DNA of 64,000 nucleotides from Fasciolopsis buskii (GCA_008360955.1 LUCM01004110.1:87790-151789), one strand, 5' to 3'; counted from the stretch's first letter, positions 34,041 through 47,470 are shown. Made by a program: numbers and translations. Notes: generated from the sequence alone by a model not told the origin.

Positions 34041-34785
34041 GACAAGTACCCACGTTTCACGGGTTTTGCGCCTCTGAACTACAAACGTCGATTGACGAAA
34101 CGTGAGTAGAATGGGACTTGTGAACTACGCACCACTGACACGATGAATGACTAAGTGGAACTGCCAAATAATGTGTTCAAGTCCAACGGATACCCACATA
34201 TGTTTGTAAGAGGACACTACATGCAAATATACGAGAAGAATGTTGCAATCAGTCCAGAAATATAAAGTTTTCTTGTAGTTGCCAGTGAACGGCTACGAGG
34301 TTGTCGAATAATTCAGATGTCACCTTAAGTCAGTAGTCAAACAATATTACTTGAACTGTCCTAGTCCACAACCTGCGACGGATACCTTTCTCTAAGTCAA
34401 ACTGCTGTTATTCGTTCATGTAAGATTGCGCGGCCACATAACTTAGCCGAACGGAACACCAACGTCCACTGGGAAGTGCTCGAACAATTTTCACGGTGAG
34501 TGTGCAGATACATCAATCAATCAGAAACAAGATAAGGGTACTTCAATAGTCAGCTGCCAGCACCATCAGTCAATTGTCATTTATTCAAAACAACCCTTCG
34601 GCTAGACAAAAACTTTGGATTACGTATGGCTTTACCTGCAACCAAGTCACGCTTACTGTTAGTTTGCTGAAGCGATAGCGATCAAAAAGGTCATTCGTTT
34701 CTCTGGCTTTGCCCTAGTAGGACTAGGTTAAATTCGGACCTATAACCAGTAATTTTGACTATTTATTATAAAAAAGCAACAGTGT

Positions 34786-35470
34786 GACGAACAAGCTCAT
34801 ATTCAGTCATTCGTAATCATGCCAATACATAACATTATATATGATTTACTGCAAATGAGAAGGGGATGATAGATTACAGTTTTAGTAATCAGAATAAGTT
34901 CACTGTTGTGTGTGTGTGAAACGGATGGTGGTCGAAATTATAGGTTGGGGGGGATGCGATTCACACCCATGACCCGGGTCTGTAAGGGATTCGACAGGTT
35001 GTCGGGGATGCCGAGTGAGCCAGGGGAACTTCAGTGTTTGCATGAATTACTTTTGGGCGCACAACGAGGGACCGTAGAGACGAATGCATATGGCCTTAGC
35101 TGTAAACAAGACCCGGGACTTCACCAGGTTTGACAACCTACTCCGGACTTTATAGATTATCCTGAAAGCTTCAGAAACATTCAGTACGTGGTTGTAATCA
35201 ACCAAGTGTGAACACAACACTGGTGATAGTTTTAATCATTCTCGTGCTTAACCAAGCCGGGTGGTGTTCATGAACCCGTTCGGATAGGCGTCTGGATTTA
35301 CGGCCAATGTACGCTGCCCCACAGGTACAGGTGGATGAGTATACACAGAATGAGGCCATAGAATCCGGCACACTATCTTTTAGATGTGGTTGCACGAGTG
35401 ACTTTGATGTAAACATTATTTGCAGTTTTGCTGCTTGCAACGTCTTATCGAGAGCTCCGGACAATCTGTG
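34786..35470 (-). mobile_element. PLE fragment (GIY-YIG end plus terminal repeat)
   Basis: At 35464-35198 (minus) the translation gives LQAAKLQIMFTSKSLVQPHL and FCVYSSTCTCGAAYIGRKSR, then RVHEHHPAWLS, the same GIY-YIG region as the 12.0-kb PLE. At 34786-34850 lies the family's terminal repeat (GAACAAGCTC, then ATTCATGCCAATACATAAC-like sequence) in the orientation expected at the 3' end of a minus copy. A GT run at 34902-34916 sits just inside. The RT part is missing. Confidence 0.7.
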
Positions 35471-36240
35471 ATAGATGACGTCCGCTGGAGTTTCACCCTT
35501 AAAAGGAAAACTTATGTACAGGTATTTTTTTCCACAGTTGCTTTCTTAGCTCTTTCTTCAGACTGTCCCATGGTTTTCTCAATGAAACGTTAAGGATAGC
35601 TGTTCTGTCGAAACACATTCTGTAGGAAAAGAAGCTTCTTCTCTATAGTGTCTTCAGTTCAGATTTTCCGTGCCTTACTGACCAGGCAATGTATTAGGTT
35701 TCGTTAGAAAAAACTTTTACTATATAGTCTGTAATAAGCATCTGATGATATATGGCCAAATCATTCCGGATGCTAATTATGCAGCTCAGTTTTGTTTTGC
35801 TGTATTCAAGCGATCGGTGAAAAAGAAGACAAAACAATGCGCCTGTTTGGACTAAATTGGAATAATGTTTTTTTGTTCGATGCAGGATTGAAATAGGGTT
35901 TAAACGAAGTAAATCTAGTTGCATAAGCCCGTCATTATGAAGCAGACGAGTGAACACAAAAATCAGGAGCGCACAAAAATTTTTACGCGAGATTGTGTAA
36001 ATCACTGATTGATTCAGTCTCTCTTTAGGTCACCAACAAGTTTTCTATCACCGGACGCAGATCAATCAACAATCCGACTGATTAATTTTTGCTGGTCCTA
36101 AATGGTTCATCTAGTGTGTTGTGGTGTAATTGTACTGCCATAGACCTTTACGTACACAGATATCCCTCGTCTATTTGAAAAACAACTACATTCATTACTT
36201 TGTTTAAAATGGGAAGCAAAGAGAGTTCAGTGTGAAAATT
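35470..36240. other. stretch between two elements
   Basis: 35.47-35.70 kb on the minus strand may be further decayed PLE sequence (the linker before GIY-YIG). Beyond that I see nothing assignable; the 103-codon minus frame at 35694-36005 has no motif. Confidence 0.3.
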
Positions 36241-37400
36241 CACGAAAGTTTGCTAAGACAAGACCTCGGCCGATGGGGATACACGTTCAATAAGAGACTG
36301 TGGAGTTGTCATAACTATTGACTCGTGAGGGCATGAACGAAAAATCGCACTTGTGAAAGCATAAAATGGCACTTTTGTAGACCAGCGTGCAGAAAATGAG
36401 TGGAACCAGCAAGTATCTTGTTTGTAAAAGTTTTACGGGCAGACAAATGTTGATATAATTCGTTTAACGGTGTGAAATACACAAACCAATAATCCATAGT
36501 CCCCGATGAAGGATCCTAGAGTGTTTCTCTAGCAAACCTTCAAAACTAAGAGGAAAGTGAAAAGGGTGGGAAAACACATTGGTAGACAAAACAGGAGATT
36601 ATACTTTGCTTTACTTCGAAGTGTCGAAGCCTTCATATTTGGAATGATAGTCCACAGGAAACGTGAGAAGACCACCTTTCAGGTTTATCGGCAATATTTT
36701 CGAAATATTACGCAAAATCTACCCTGACGACTGTTTCGGTGTTGATTGGGGCTGGATCAGATGAACAGACAGATTGGAAAAGAGAAACTCAAACAGAAAG
36801 TTTGCAAGTCAGACATATATTACTGGCAAAGATAGGAAAGTATTGTCCAACCGAGAGCAATTTTGTCCGCATACGCAAACTAATGGCCGGAGGAACTATT
36901 CGACAAATCGGTGATGTACGCAGGAAAAAAACGTGGGGAAACGTGGTGGCATTTGGAAGGTATTTTTGTCGTGATGTCTATGAATTCGATCAAATATTTC
37001 CCGTTTACGAAGCAGAGAAAAACGCGAGACAGAATCGGATGTAGATGACCAATCTACGAAAATAAATCATAGATTTCTTTGATATATCTAGGGTTTTACG
37101 TATGTGAAGAATGATGGATGCGAAGGCGTCCAATTTGGACCTGTTCGAGTTATATTCCAACTAGTAGGGATCGTCAGGAGGATTCAAAGATGAACGCAGG
37201 CGTTTAATTACAATATGAGCTCTCACTTTCAGCCCCGATGACACTAGAACAATGGGGCGAGAGCGTTGAAAATCACCGGATTTCGAAACAGGAACAATAG
37301 GGACGAGTTTGCGTCAATCACGAATAGAAGATAAGCTTAATACTGTGTTGACATAAGAAATGAAGTCATCAGCCAGAGCCACAACACCATGTTTAAATAC
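36240..37400 (-). mobile_element. CR1-like LINE remnant (RT C-terminal part)
   Basis: Minus-strand translation at about 36.95-36.85 kb gives FFPAYITDLSNSSSGH and FAYADKIAL, the RT B/C boxes with YADD reading YADK. At 36.66-36.54 kb the DNA resembles the end of the LINE at 19.4-19.5 kb. A C-terminal FHSFSARWSTKVPFYAF-like piece follows near 36.38 kb. Upstream to 37.4 kb there are only broken RT-like peptides. Clearly inactive. Confidence 0.55.
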
Positions 37401-40400
37401 ATATGTGCACGCAGTTTGAACTATTACTAGAGTCTGAAGGAAAACATTTTGTAAGCTGTACTAGATTTATGCTAACTTTACGGCGTCCAATATCAATCCC
37501 AATCTACAGTTGGTCTATCAATAAGGCATGACCCGGATTTTAAACTTAGATGAGAAGTTGGTTCAAGGAATCTTAAGCCGACCAATACATCAGATCTATT
37601 CCTCAGGGCAACAGCATGACATTGAGTGCTCGCTGACCGTTGCAAGCTGGTGGTTGATGTCCCAATTTATTTTTCTTCTCATCAATTGGGACCAGGGACC
37701 CAACACTCTCAATGACCTTCGGCACAGCCCCTAAACAAACTTTTCCGTTTGTACAATTTTCGTGATATTGCGATTTCTCGGGGAAAAAGTTTGGATAAGT
37801 TGTTTTTCGTTGGCTTCTCGTAGTGCTATCAGCAGATTAATGTCACATTTTCAGGGATAACGCTTGACAGGGAAGAATCCACCCCGTCCGCGAGAATTGT
37901 GTTGCTTTTCTACAGCAGCTTATGCAGTGAGCCTTAGTATTATTTATGACTAACCGCCATTTGGGTGATCGTCCCCTTATCCGCAAAACTGCGAGCACTT
38001 TAAATGACATACAATCCAGATCTAAAATAGCTCATATAAACCGAGTCAGATTTTTTAATTTCATGAGTTTCCAATGGCTGACCTTTTCAATCAAATCGAA
38101 GACATAGATACTAGTCAAACCGACGGCGTCAACACGTAGACTTAGGTGATTGCAATGTTCTGTCACCATCGTCATCATTAAACAGCAAGACAAACCCCAC
38201 TGACCACTACCTTCCCCAAAGGTTATATATGTCTATAGAAAGAGTGAATATCCGACGGGGAACAGTGAGTGGACCTACACAGGCGGGAAAAGATAAGACG
38301 CTGCTGCAGCCAACACACGGAACACAGTATAACTGTACAAACGCATGTGTTTTCAATCATTCTGATTCGATAGAAAACGACAACTCGATCGCCACTGTTT
38401 ACGGTTCACTGTCATAACCTTCAGTGCCTTCAGCCACCTAGTTGACGGGTCTTGCGGACCCTAAACACGAAGAAGTGGCATCTATTTTACCTGCGTTCGC
38501 TGTACATTTTCTCATCCCACGTTGCCACGTTGTCTGTTGGCCTTCAGATGTTCTGTCTTTACAGGGACATTACCACTGGGCAAACATCTGGCTTCGTTGA
38601 TGATCTTGGTACGGTACAAGAAACTCCACACGATAGCATACTCACAGACCCGACTTTTTCAGGCCAATTCATCTATGGAATGAAACCATCGAATATCGAC
38701 AGGTTCGAATAATGGAGCAAAAAGCAAGCAAACAGACGTCAGATGCGATGTCAAATATCAGCTTTATGACAAAAACCTTAAAGACACTCCATGAAGAATT
38801 TGAAATCTTGACGAGTAACGTGTCTTCTAGTAAATTTAGAGAAAAGATTGTCATTAGCAGGTTTGATTTTTCGCGTTTCAAAATTAGATCGGAATACTCC
38901 TGGCTGAAATAAGGCGCCAGAAAACCATACGGAAGACTGAATCAAGCGTCATTGTCGGATCAGAAAGGACATTGCGGCTTCGGGCCGGCGAAACGCCTGT
39001 ACGTGGTTTGACGTTTGCGTCAGAGCAAATGTGATAAATACAATTGAAAAGCGATAGGAAAAATGGATGGCTTCTTACCGTATCATTGAAAAGCCAGCGC
39101 AGAATGTGAAATGAAATGTTTTAGAAACTACTTGAGTATATTTTCTGCGATCTGCAATGCTTGGGTTGAAATGACATCAGAAGCAAGTTCCCCAACTTCC
39201 ACGATTCGACCGATAAAAATAATTACATGCCAATTACAACTAGTAGACAGCAACTGACTGAAGCATTAGGTTTGCCCTATTTAAATTATATATACGACCA
39301 TATTAAAAATTTCACAATTCAGCCCCAATCAACCAGAATAATTCCCTTCGGAAGGCTAGAAATGAAAGATAATATCACAGGAACATTACGATGGGGCACC
39401 GCGTCGGAGGTCAACTTTTTTCTCCCTCACTAGTAAATAAAATGGAAACGAAAAATTTGTGTATCTACATATTCAGCGGTGGAAGGAAGAAGTCAAGAAG
39501 TATAAGCCATGTCATCAATATTGTTGCCAGGGTTACGCTGACGCGCTCGCGAGCCTTAACTGTACCACCAACCACTCATTGAGAATCAGTATACAGCAAG
39601 TCAAGCTGATATTTCATTATCTTCGACAACTCAGTTTGACCTGCAACGGATGTCGGACTTCGAGATGACGATTCATCTTGAACACCTTTTGGTGTGTCTC
39701 AAACAGCCATTGTCGAGGAAGTCTTACTCACATACGTCTTCAACACATTTACCCATAGGAGTAAATGCGTGGTGCCCTTCACCAAACTGATTATTATTCC
39801 GTCCAAAGGAGATGGTTTAACCCTGATTCTAAATTCATCACAGAAACCCCAAGAAACAAACGGGGCTAGTTTTATAGGCATCTGCGCCAGGAGCGGGCAC
39901 TGGAGATCCTTGATGTCTGGAATCATCAAAGAAACGCATAAACTGGGAAATCACCCAGATCCCCCAAATAATTAAAGGACTTCATGCTTAGCGCCGCTAC
40001 GTTGCGAGCTGTTTTGGATAGTATAGCGCTTCGGTTTGGAGTTCTCAGGAGGACTAGTGGCCTGCATCCGGTAAATCTAGTAGTAGTATTCACAAAAGAC
40101 TGATGAGTCTATTCGATTACACTACTAGATTGCCGAGATTTTTTTTATAAAAGCTCCCTGATTGCTCTTTATTGTGCGCGCAGCCACTGGCTAACCTACC
40201 TGCTTTGATTATTTTTCTCTACCATGAAAAAGAACATTTAGTGTGCAAACAAAACACAAAGAACTGCTGTCTTTTTTGTTTTCGCACTGACTCTACTTAA
40301 TTCAACCTTTTTGGCTATGCCCGTTTTGACAATAAGTCCGAAATAGAACATGTGTGGCTTCAGACGCACATATGCATATAAGTATATACATATATATGAA

Positions 40401-41960
40401 ATAGCTAACTACCCAAACAAAAAAGCACGTCACTCCGAGTTCAATTCGGGTGGGTTAAAGACGAACAATGGGCTAACTGTGGGAACAAAACGGGAAGACT
40501 CTCAGCAAAGGACCGGAAGATCACTAAAATACACATAAAATGCCAACCGGCAACTTCAACCCAAATACCGAAAAATGAAATATCGTTCCTGTTTTATGTT
40601 TTTCTGGTTTCCTACTATATCGTCATTGTAATCGTTTAGTATTTTTCAAAAATGACGAATTACTGAGGTCACATGTCACATCCTAGAAGGAATAGCGCAC
40701 TAGCACCCAGTTTCTTATCTAGTGCCGTCTTTGATTGTACGGGAAAATGAATCACGGCAATTCGCGGATGACAATAAGCAGACATACGATGTTGGCAAAA
40801 AAATGTCGCCAGTTGACCAGTACGGAGAAGCGCGTTTGTTCGCCGATGCGCCCTTGGTGTTTGTAATCAAATAAGGTTGTCCTAGCCAAACCCGTGATCG
40901 GTTCACACATCCAATCTGGAACACTGAGTTGGGTCAGTGAAACACAGAAAGGGCAATGATTGTTGTTGTTCGTATTGCACGAACAATAATACCCTCCGGA
41001 AGTGTAAATTTACCGGGGTAACTTAAATGATTCGGAAGTTGGATGATTAACTCCAATGGTAGAACAATGAGATTGAGCATTGCAGGGGCTTTCTTCCGTG
41101 GTCAATTCTATACCGTCCAAATGGCTATGATAAAACCGGTGTGGTCTTCATAGTTCAAGTATTTCGGCCTTCGGTTGGGCAGAATTGTAAACAAAAATTT
41201 ATACCGTGATCCAAAGTTATAAGATAAAAAGAAATGACACATCCGAAAAAACAAAATCTACGGAGACTGCGCTATGTTAATATGGGTCAACCTGCAATTT
41301 GAATCAAAGGCATCCAAACTTACGATTCGATGAATAACACATCACGCTTAGGAATTCTTGGAACGTCCGACTTGCATTTATAATTGTTATGTGCTGTCCG
41401 ACGTTTCAGGGAGTGACATGAGACTTAAAGAAACTTTGCACTGACCAAACGGCAAAAATAAAAGGAAGATCTCAAAATGGTCCCGTTTGAAACAGCGTAG
41501 AGTCACTTTTGGGACCATTTTGAACACAAAACGGTAATGTTTACTGGGATATACTCCAGGTTATTCACTAACAGCACTTCAAAGATGTCTTTAAATTACG
41601 CGGCGTTGTCTTTCACTGTGAAGAGCATTTCTTGCCTCAACAGTAACATAAGGGATAAAAGATCAGAGCTGTGAAAAACTCAGCGAGCTAGCAAAAATCG
41701 ATAACACGTTCACAGTTTATTGATGCAGCATCGTACCAGTCATGTATCATAAAACAGTTGTTTCATAGCAGGTTATGGTACGTAAGCAATGAACTGGAAA
41801 ATTCCAAGTAACGAAATAAAAACTGGCAATAAAAAAACCATCGTGAAACCAATTCGTCTCTAGGTCCGAGCATCGACGACAAAACAATCGTGTTTTCACC
41901 ATGCATACTTTGTGATGTTTTCTTGTTTTTTCCGGATCATTTTTAAGGAAAATGAGTTCT
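37400..41960. other. long stretch without a recognised gene
   Basis: Open frames at 38229-38417, 38452-38712, 38712-38912 and 39227-39433 (+) are not recognised. A nested inverted repeat lies at 40074-40131. Around 39.7-39.93 kb the minus strand has a 76-codon frame that might be an old retroelement piece, but no catalytic motif is visible. Confidence 0.35.
40074..40131. repeat. nested inverted repeat
   Basis: The outer arms AATCTAGTAGT (40074-40084) and ACTACTAGATT (40121-40131) are perfectly complementary over 11 bases. Inside is a second perfect stem AGACT-GATG-AGTCT. The inner part contains CTGATGAG, the first conserved box of hammerhead ribozymes, but no GAAA box follows. Confidence 0.7.
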
Positions 41961-43125
41961 CCAAACAGGCCAAACAGTAATTGCGCCACTGACTTCGGCT
42001 CCGAGCGATATTTTTCAGAGTCTCCAACCAATAACAATCCTCATCACTTGACCCCAAACCAGGAAGGCGGAAAGCACCAAACGAGTTCAAAGCCGAAGCC
42101 AACTTCCTCATACCTCTACGCTAAATCATAACCTGGCCACCACGTCACCTCTCCCAGTCTCGTCCAGAATTTGCACAGAAAACACGAAAAGGTAAACAAT
42201 TGGACAGACATACACACTACGTGTCCAAGTCACCGAAGGCGATGTAGAGCGATTACCTCAGTCAGAGGACAACTGTTTGCACCCAACACGCGACGACCCA
42301 CTTTGTCAATGCTCACCCCATATTCCCACAAGACTCCAGTATTGCCTCGGTGACATCGGTGCTCGAAAACAGAAAGTCGCCGTGCATCTTCAACGCAGAT
42401 AGGCCAAGTCTGGCAACCATAAAAAGAACACTACTAACGTTGGTCTTGTACAGCTTTACTTTGATGGGAAGCCGGATGTGATGCCGGGACCACAAATATC
42501 GCAGGTTCGCGAAGCCTGTTTTCTTCTTCACATTTTATGATATGAATTCTTCCTAAAAACTCTCGTCAGATGTGATCAGAGTCCCGAGAAACTTAAAGGT
42601 GTTGACTACTTCTAACCGACCACCGCGAAAGATAAATGCATACACAAGCTATTTTCAGTTCTAAAGAAGTACCTAGCATTTTGAAGATGCAAAGCGTATA
42701 CCGTACCTAGTGACCTCAATCGCCAAGCGGTTCAATGCGTGTTGAATTGCCTATGCATTTTCACTCAGCAAGGCGAAATCATCGGTATACTCAAAGTCAA
42801 ATTCTTCTAGACGGTGGAGTCTGACGTTTTACAGGGAATAAAACCAGATAAAGCATTCTGTAGAACATGCTCCGTTACAACGTTGAACAGAAATGGGGAT
42901 ATAGGACATCCCTGCCGTACTCCAGTGGGGACAGCGAAAGCTGTCCATAATCCCTAATCCGACCTGACGTATGACGGTACAAATCTTTGAGTGCCGACAA
43001 GTACTTCTCAAGTACTCCACTTCTGAACAAACAGTGCCATAGGTCAGACCTACCAACAGAGTTAAAGGGTATGCTCGTGTCTAAGAACATGATTTGTGGA
43101 AGGGCAAAATGCTTTAAATGCACTA
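41960..43125 (-). mobile_element. RTE-type LINE remnant (RT to 3' end)
   Basis: Minus order: SVGRSDLWHCLFRSGVLEKYL and DLYRHTSGRIRDYGQLS near 43.0 kb are RT. FANLRYLWSRHHIRLPIKVKLY near 42.5 kb is the post-RT region. RLGEVTWWPG and then GSSDEDCYWLETLKNIARSRSQWR at 42.05-41.98 kb is the conserved RTE C-terminus. Many stops interrupt it. Its 42.1-42.4 kb segment is nearly identical to 28.9-29.2 kb. Confidence 0.8.
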
Positions 43126-43290
43126 CTTAACCTAATCGTTCACTGCTTGGCTACCTTCGATGTCCACACGCTCGACCAAAAAGGGCAACAAGCTGCCTCC
43201 TCGCGATCTTTTGAAAATTTTAGGATAGATGTAGGTTGTGTTTCTCAAACGCGCGTAACCACCCTTGGCAGCAAGGAGACAACCTTAATC
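43096..43290 (+). mobile_element. RTE endonuclease N-terminal fragment
   Basis: The plus frame LATFDVHTLDQKGQQAA and FRIDVGCVSQTRV matches the start of the AP-endonuclease domain seen in the next element (SFNVHTLMQAGQQACLAL, SIDVCCVIETRIQD). The fragment ends after about 60 codons. It abuts the minus RTE 5' break. Confidence 0.65.
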
Positions 43291-43489
43291 ATTTGCTTCA
43301 CTTTCCAAATGTCATGTGATCCGGTTGATAGCGCTCGCAATCTGGCTGGAGTTGAGAGTGGTCTCAGCGTCTGTGCACAGGCGCTCACTGTCACGACAGC
43401 GCCCACAGTCCAAGGGAACACCGACAGAAAGCCGAAAATTGCTGCACTCAGCGGCAAATGCCACACAGGACTCTGTGTCATTTAAACCT

Positions 43490-46400
43490 ATGAAGCGATG
43501 GGTATCCCCTATTTCAGTTGCTCTGTAAGATGCTCGCGGATCAGTCTCCAAGGGCGTGGAAATCTCCGAGGCATCAACCAAATAAGAACCTGCGAAAGGA
43601 CCACGAACAAAGGTGGACAGTTAAATCCAGGGTACTAGGGAAGGCTGCTGTTATCAACAACAATAGCAGTTGTCACCGGGTGACTAGGAAGACTGGACCA
43701 TGGAAACTGAGCGTAAGCGAATTGATTAAAAACTCCAACGGTTTACTGATTCCCTCTTGGGAACGTGGGTTGGAGTCTTCAGGAAGCCGATTAACTGGCT
43801 CATTGAGAGAACTAACCACCCACTTCTACTTGCAAGTTGCCAAAACGAGATAGCACATTAACGTGGTGGCTTATCCCAAGCCAAGGATCCAATCATGACT
43901 GCAAGATCAATGGGTAAAGACCTGACGAAATAATCTGCCGGTCCTCCAAGTAGGGGTTGATCTGAGTTAGCAGCTTAGTCGGAAAAACGAGTGGGAGAAT
44001 AATTGTTCCAAGTATATGGGCTTCCATTCAGCTATGCCCCGCTTGCGGTCAATTTCCTATCAGAACCAAAGGCTCTGGTTAAGAGCCCTAATCGTTCTTC
44101 TGCTTAGCGGCTGGACTCCCTAGCAGTACCCATCCATTATTCCCCATGAGTTACACGCCTACAAAAAACTCCATACTGCATCGGTCGTCGCGCCGGATAA
44201 TCAGGACCGCGCTGCCCATTGCATCGTGCGCAAGTGGGGTGGGTAGTGATAAGTATGCTACTGCTCAGAATTCCCTCTCTTTTATTCAACCTGTCTCTCC
44301 TGTCTCAAACCCAGTTTGTTTGCCCCTTCTGCCTACCCATGGTATCTCCATTGATAACACGCCCAACACTCGCAACGGTTTATTGTCAAGTAGTGTAGTA
44401 GGTGGTTTACAGTCTGTTTGCTCACATTTTTCAAGCCTCGTCAGCCTTTGAATCTCGGTTCCTTCAACGTGCACACTTTAATGCAGGCTGGCCAACAGGC
44501 GTGTTTGGCTTTGACAACGGACTCACTTTCGATTGATGTCTGCTGCGTGATTGAAACACGAATTCAGGATTCGAGTAGAGTAACTGAAGTGAGTGCATCT
44601 AATGTCTCGTCATGATTTTTCCTGCACACTTCAGTAGACGAAGCAGCTCAAGTCATCGTTCAACGCGGTGCATGAATAGTCTTAAGGGAGAAGGCTGAAG
44701 CATCCCTTCTAGATTGGATTCCAGTCAACAGTTGCTTGTGCGCCGTGAGACTGTAGGGATCAGTTGGCGTCTGACAGGATAATAGTGTTAAGCGTGGTTT
44801 ATTTTTCATCTCGGCATACGCGCATCAAATTGAAGCACTGACATGCAAAAAACGAGTTTTATGATGGGCTGGTAACTCTTGTTTGGAAGATCAAACGCTC
44901 TGACACTGTATTCGTAACAGATGATTCTAATGCACAAGTTGGAAAACTTAGTGTGTTGGAAGCCTATTTAGGTGGACGGTTTGCGTTACCTGCTCAGCGA
45001 ACAGATAACGGGGAAAGACTTCTCCAGTTCTGTGCAGACAATAACTTATTCCTGTCTAATACGAATTTCCAACACAGTTTGCGTCGCACTGCGACATAGC
45101 GCTCTAACTCGACAGGTAATTTGAGTCAGATTGACCACATCGCAGTTAACTACCGTTGGCGCGGTCCTGTCCATCGTACTAGACCACGTACGTCAAATCG
45201 GACCATGCATTAGTTTTAATGCGATTTTTGCTGCAGTTCAACGGTCATTGACGCAGGCCACAAACCCGATTGACTGTCGAACGTCTATATGATTCGGCTG
45301 TTCTTAACAGCTGCAAATAGAAACTATCCGACGAACTAAGAACTTGGACGAGCAACAATGTAGACGAGCAGTGGGATCAAATTAAGTGGGTGATATCTGT
45401 GACAGTAGATTTCGCCTGTGGTCCTAGTTCTAGCGTTCATTAAAGACACTGGATCTCGAAAGCATCCCTGCGTCTAATGGAGTAGAGACGCCAGTTGCCT
45501 AACTGCAAGGAAGTGAATAAGATGCGTCGACAGTTGCAGTGTCAAGTGACGATAAGCTTTAAGAATGACCGTGAGAGTTGGTGGGTCAGGTATTTGAATA
45601 GACGGAAGTAGCGGCAGCTTCAGGTAACAGTCAAAGACTGCTTAAGCTTATATGTGACAGCAGTGGGCGGCGAACTTCGGTTAGTGAAGTCGCGTGCAAT
45701 AGGAATAGAAGACTCATCCATGGTAGACAGTAAAGGGTGGACTGTTTGGCTGAGCACTTCAAGGCTGTCTAGCTGGTCGCACGCTAACGTAATTAGGCCA
45801 ACGTTTGTAACTGCGGACCCTTGGGAGGTGTCTGTTGATCGCCCAACGGAATTCAAAGTGGAGTTGAATACTCAACTCTTTAAGCGGGGAAGAGAAGTCG
45901 GTCCCGATGAACTTACCCCTGTTATTTTCAAACTGGGTGGAGAAGCACTGATGAGATCACTTACCTCCTTGCTTCATGATATTCATGGAGTGAGGCACCG
46001 ATTGTTCTCATTATCAAGGAGGACACAGGGAGTGACTGTAGCGATCATCGTGGGATTAGTTTAATTCTGGTGGTTACGAAGGTGTTGGCTTCCATAATGC
46101 TGCGTCGTTTGACACCGATTCGCGAGAGTAATATCCGCAAACAGCAGGCCGGATTTCGTCCAGGTCGAGGTTGCATCAACCAGATATTCACTCTTCGCTA
46201 GTTACTCAAAATGCGCCTTAAACCACCACCCAACGGTTGTAGTGTTTCTCGGCATTGTACTCTCATACCTATGGTCGCGTGAGAGTATGAAATGAACTAT
46301 CAAGTTCATTCGAAACGGCTAGTGGCTTTCGACAAGGGTATCCCAACTCGCCATTCTTGTTCAACTCCGTCAAGGACGAGGTGATGGAAGATGCTTTAAG

Positions 46401-47470
46401 AGATCTCCGGGATGTAGAAGTCGAACTGGGAAATGGAGGGGAGCTATGTGACCTAGACCACGCAGATGACGTTGTGTGCCTTTTTGAGTCTGCGGACCAT
46501 GCACAACGGGCACTACATAGACTCTCGAGATCGGTCGCTCGGTTTGGCATGTGCTTTGCACCTTCAAAATGCAAAGTGTTATTGCAGGACTGGACGACAG
46601 CAGTGCCGAAATTGATGCTGAGCGGAGAGGAAATAATGACTGTAGGCCGTTTCACCTACCTTGGTAGCTGCGTGTCCGACGATGGTGGCTCGGGAGTGGA
46701 GGTAAGTATGCTTATATCCTAGGCTCGAGCAACTTACGTTGGACTGAAGCCCTTGCGGCGTCGGCCTGATATTTTGCTGAAGTCGAAAGGTCGTGTGTAC
46801 TGTGCCTTGGTGCGTTCAGTTCTGTTGTACGGTTGTGAAACATGCAGTATGCGTGTGGGAGATGTTCGTTGATTGGAGGCTTTTGGCTACCGATGTCTAC
46901 GTAGTATGGCTGGGAGTGGTTGGAGGGACCGGGTGAGTAATGTAGAGGTCAGGAATCGAATACTAGATGTTGGCACTCAGAATACCTTATATCAGCGTAT
47001 GAAACTCAGTAGACAACGCTGGTTGGGTCATGCGTTGCGTACGGTGAACAATCGTCTACCAGATAGTGACCTGTTTTGTGTTCCTCCTAAGGAATGGAAG
47101 AAGCCATGTGGAGGTCAACAGATGACGTGGCAACGTGGGATGAGAAATTACACAGCGAACTTAAGCAAAGTAGGTGTGTCACGTATAGCTGATTGGAGTC
47201 CGAAAGACACTTCAACTATCTGGCTGGAGACACTAAAGGATATGGCAATGAACCGTGAACAGTGGCGATCGAATCAGAATGATTGAAAACACATGCGTTT
47301 GTACAGTTAGAATGTGTTCCGTGTGTAAGCAACAGCAGCGTCTTATATTTTACCACCTGTGTAGGTACAATTCCTAATCCCCTTGGATATTAGACACGTA
47401 ACCTTGGGGAAATGGCTGCAGTTAGCGGGGCTTGCCTTGCTGCTTAACGCTGAATGATGATGATACAAGT
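43490..47470 (+). mobile_element. nearly full-length RTE-type LINE
   Basis: A probable 5' UTR (43.5-44.14) is followed by the coding region (44146-47286), a short 3' UTR, and an end in TGATGATGAT (47457-47466), the short tandem tail typical of RTE elements. Its family is the same as the fragments at 28.8, 42.0 and 48.6 kb. It is the best preserved LINE in the window but carries several frameshifts, stops and an internal RT deletion. Confidence 0.8.
44146..47286 (+). pseudogene. RTE endonuclease-reverse transcriptase polyprotein, broken
   Basis: Domain order: an N-terminal Ser-rich region from the ATG at 44146; AP endonuclease start NLGSFNVHTLMQ...CCVIETRIQD (44450-44575); an interrupted endonuclease to 45.6 kb; the RT region with PDELTPVIFKLGGEAL (45.9), IMLRRLTPIRES and QQAGFRPGRGCINQIFTLR (46.1-46.2). 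Motif A and the next block are missing at about 46.21-46.33. The catalytic box reads DHADDVVCLF (46460-46490) instead of YADD. FAPSKCKVLLQDW, RFTYLGSCVSDDG and the C-terminal RWLGHALRT, KKPCGGQQMTW and WLETLKDMAMNREQWRS follow. Inactive. Confidence 0.82.

Larger units (their letters stand above)
31540..34780. other. region upstream of ASPG, two candidate exons and a SINE
   Basis: On the minus strand two exon-like pieces (31813-31947 and 32563-32662) have good splice sites and compatible phase; they are listed separately. A SINE lies at 33.78-34.04 kb. No promoter element for ASPG could be recognised. The rest is unassigned. Confidence 0.45.

Noticed and set aside
34047..34100. CACGTTTC ... 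GAAACGTG inverted pair
   Set aside because: Only eight bases with a long loop; within chance for a window this size.
36739..37044. 101-codon plus frame as a gene
   Set aside because: The opposite strand encodes LINE RT B/C boxes, so the plus frame is its shadow.
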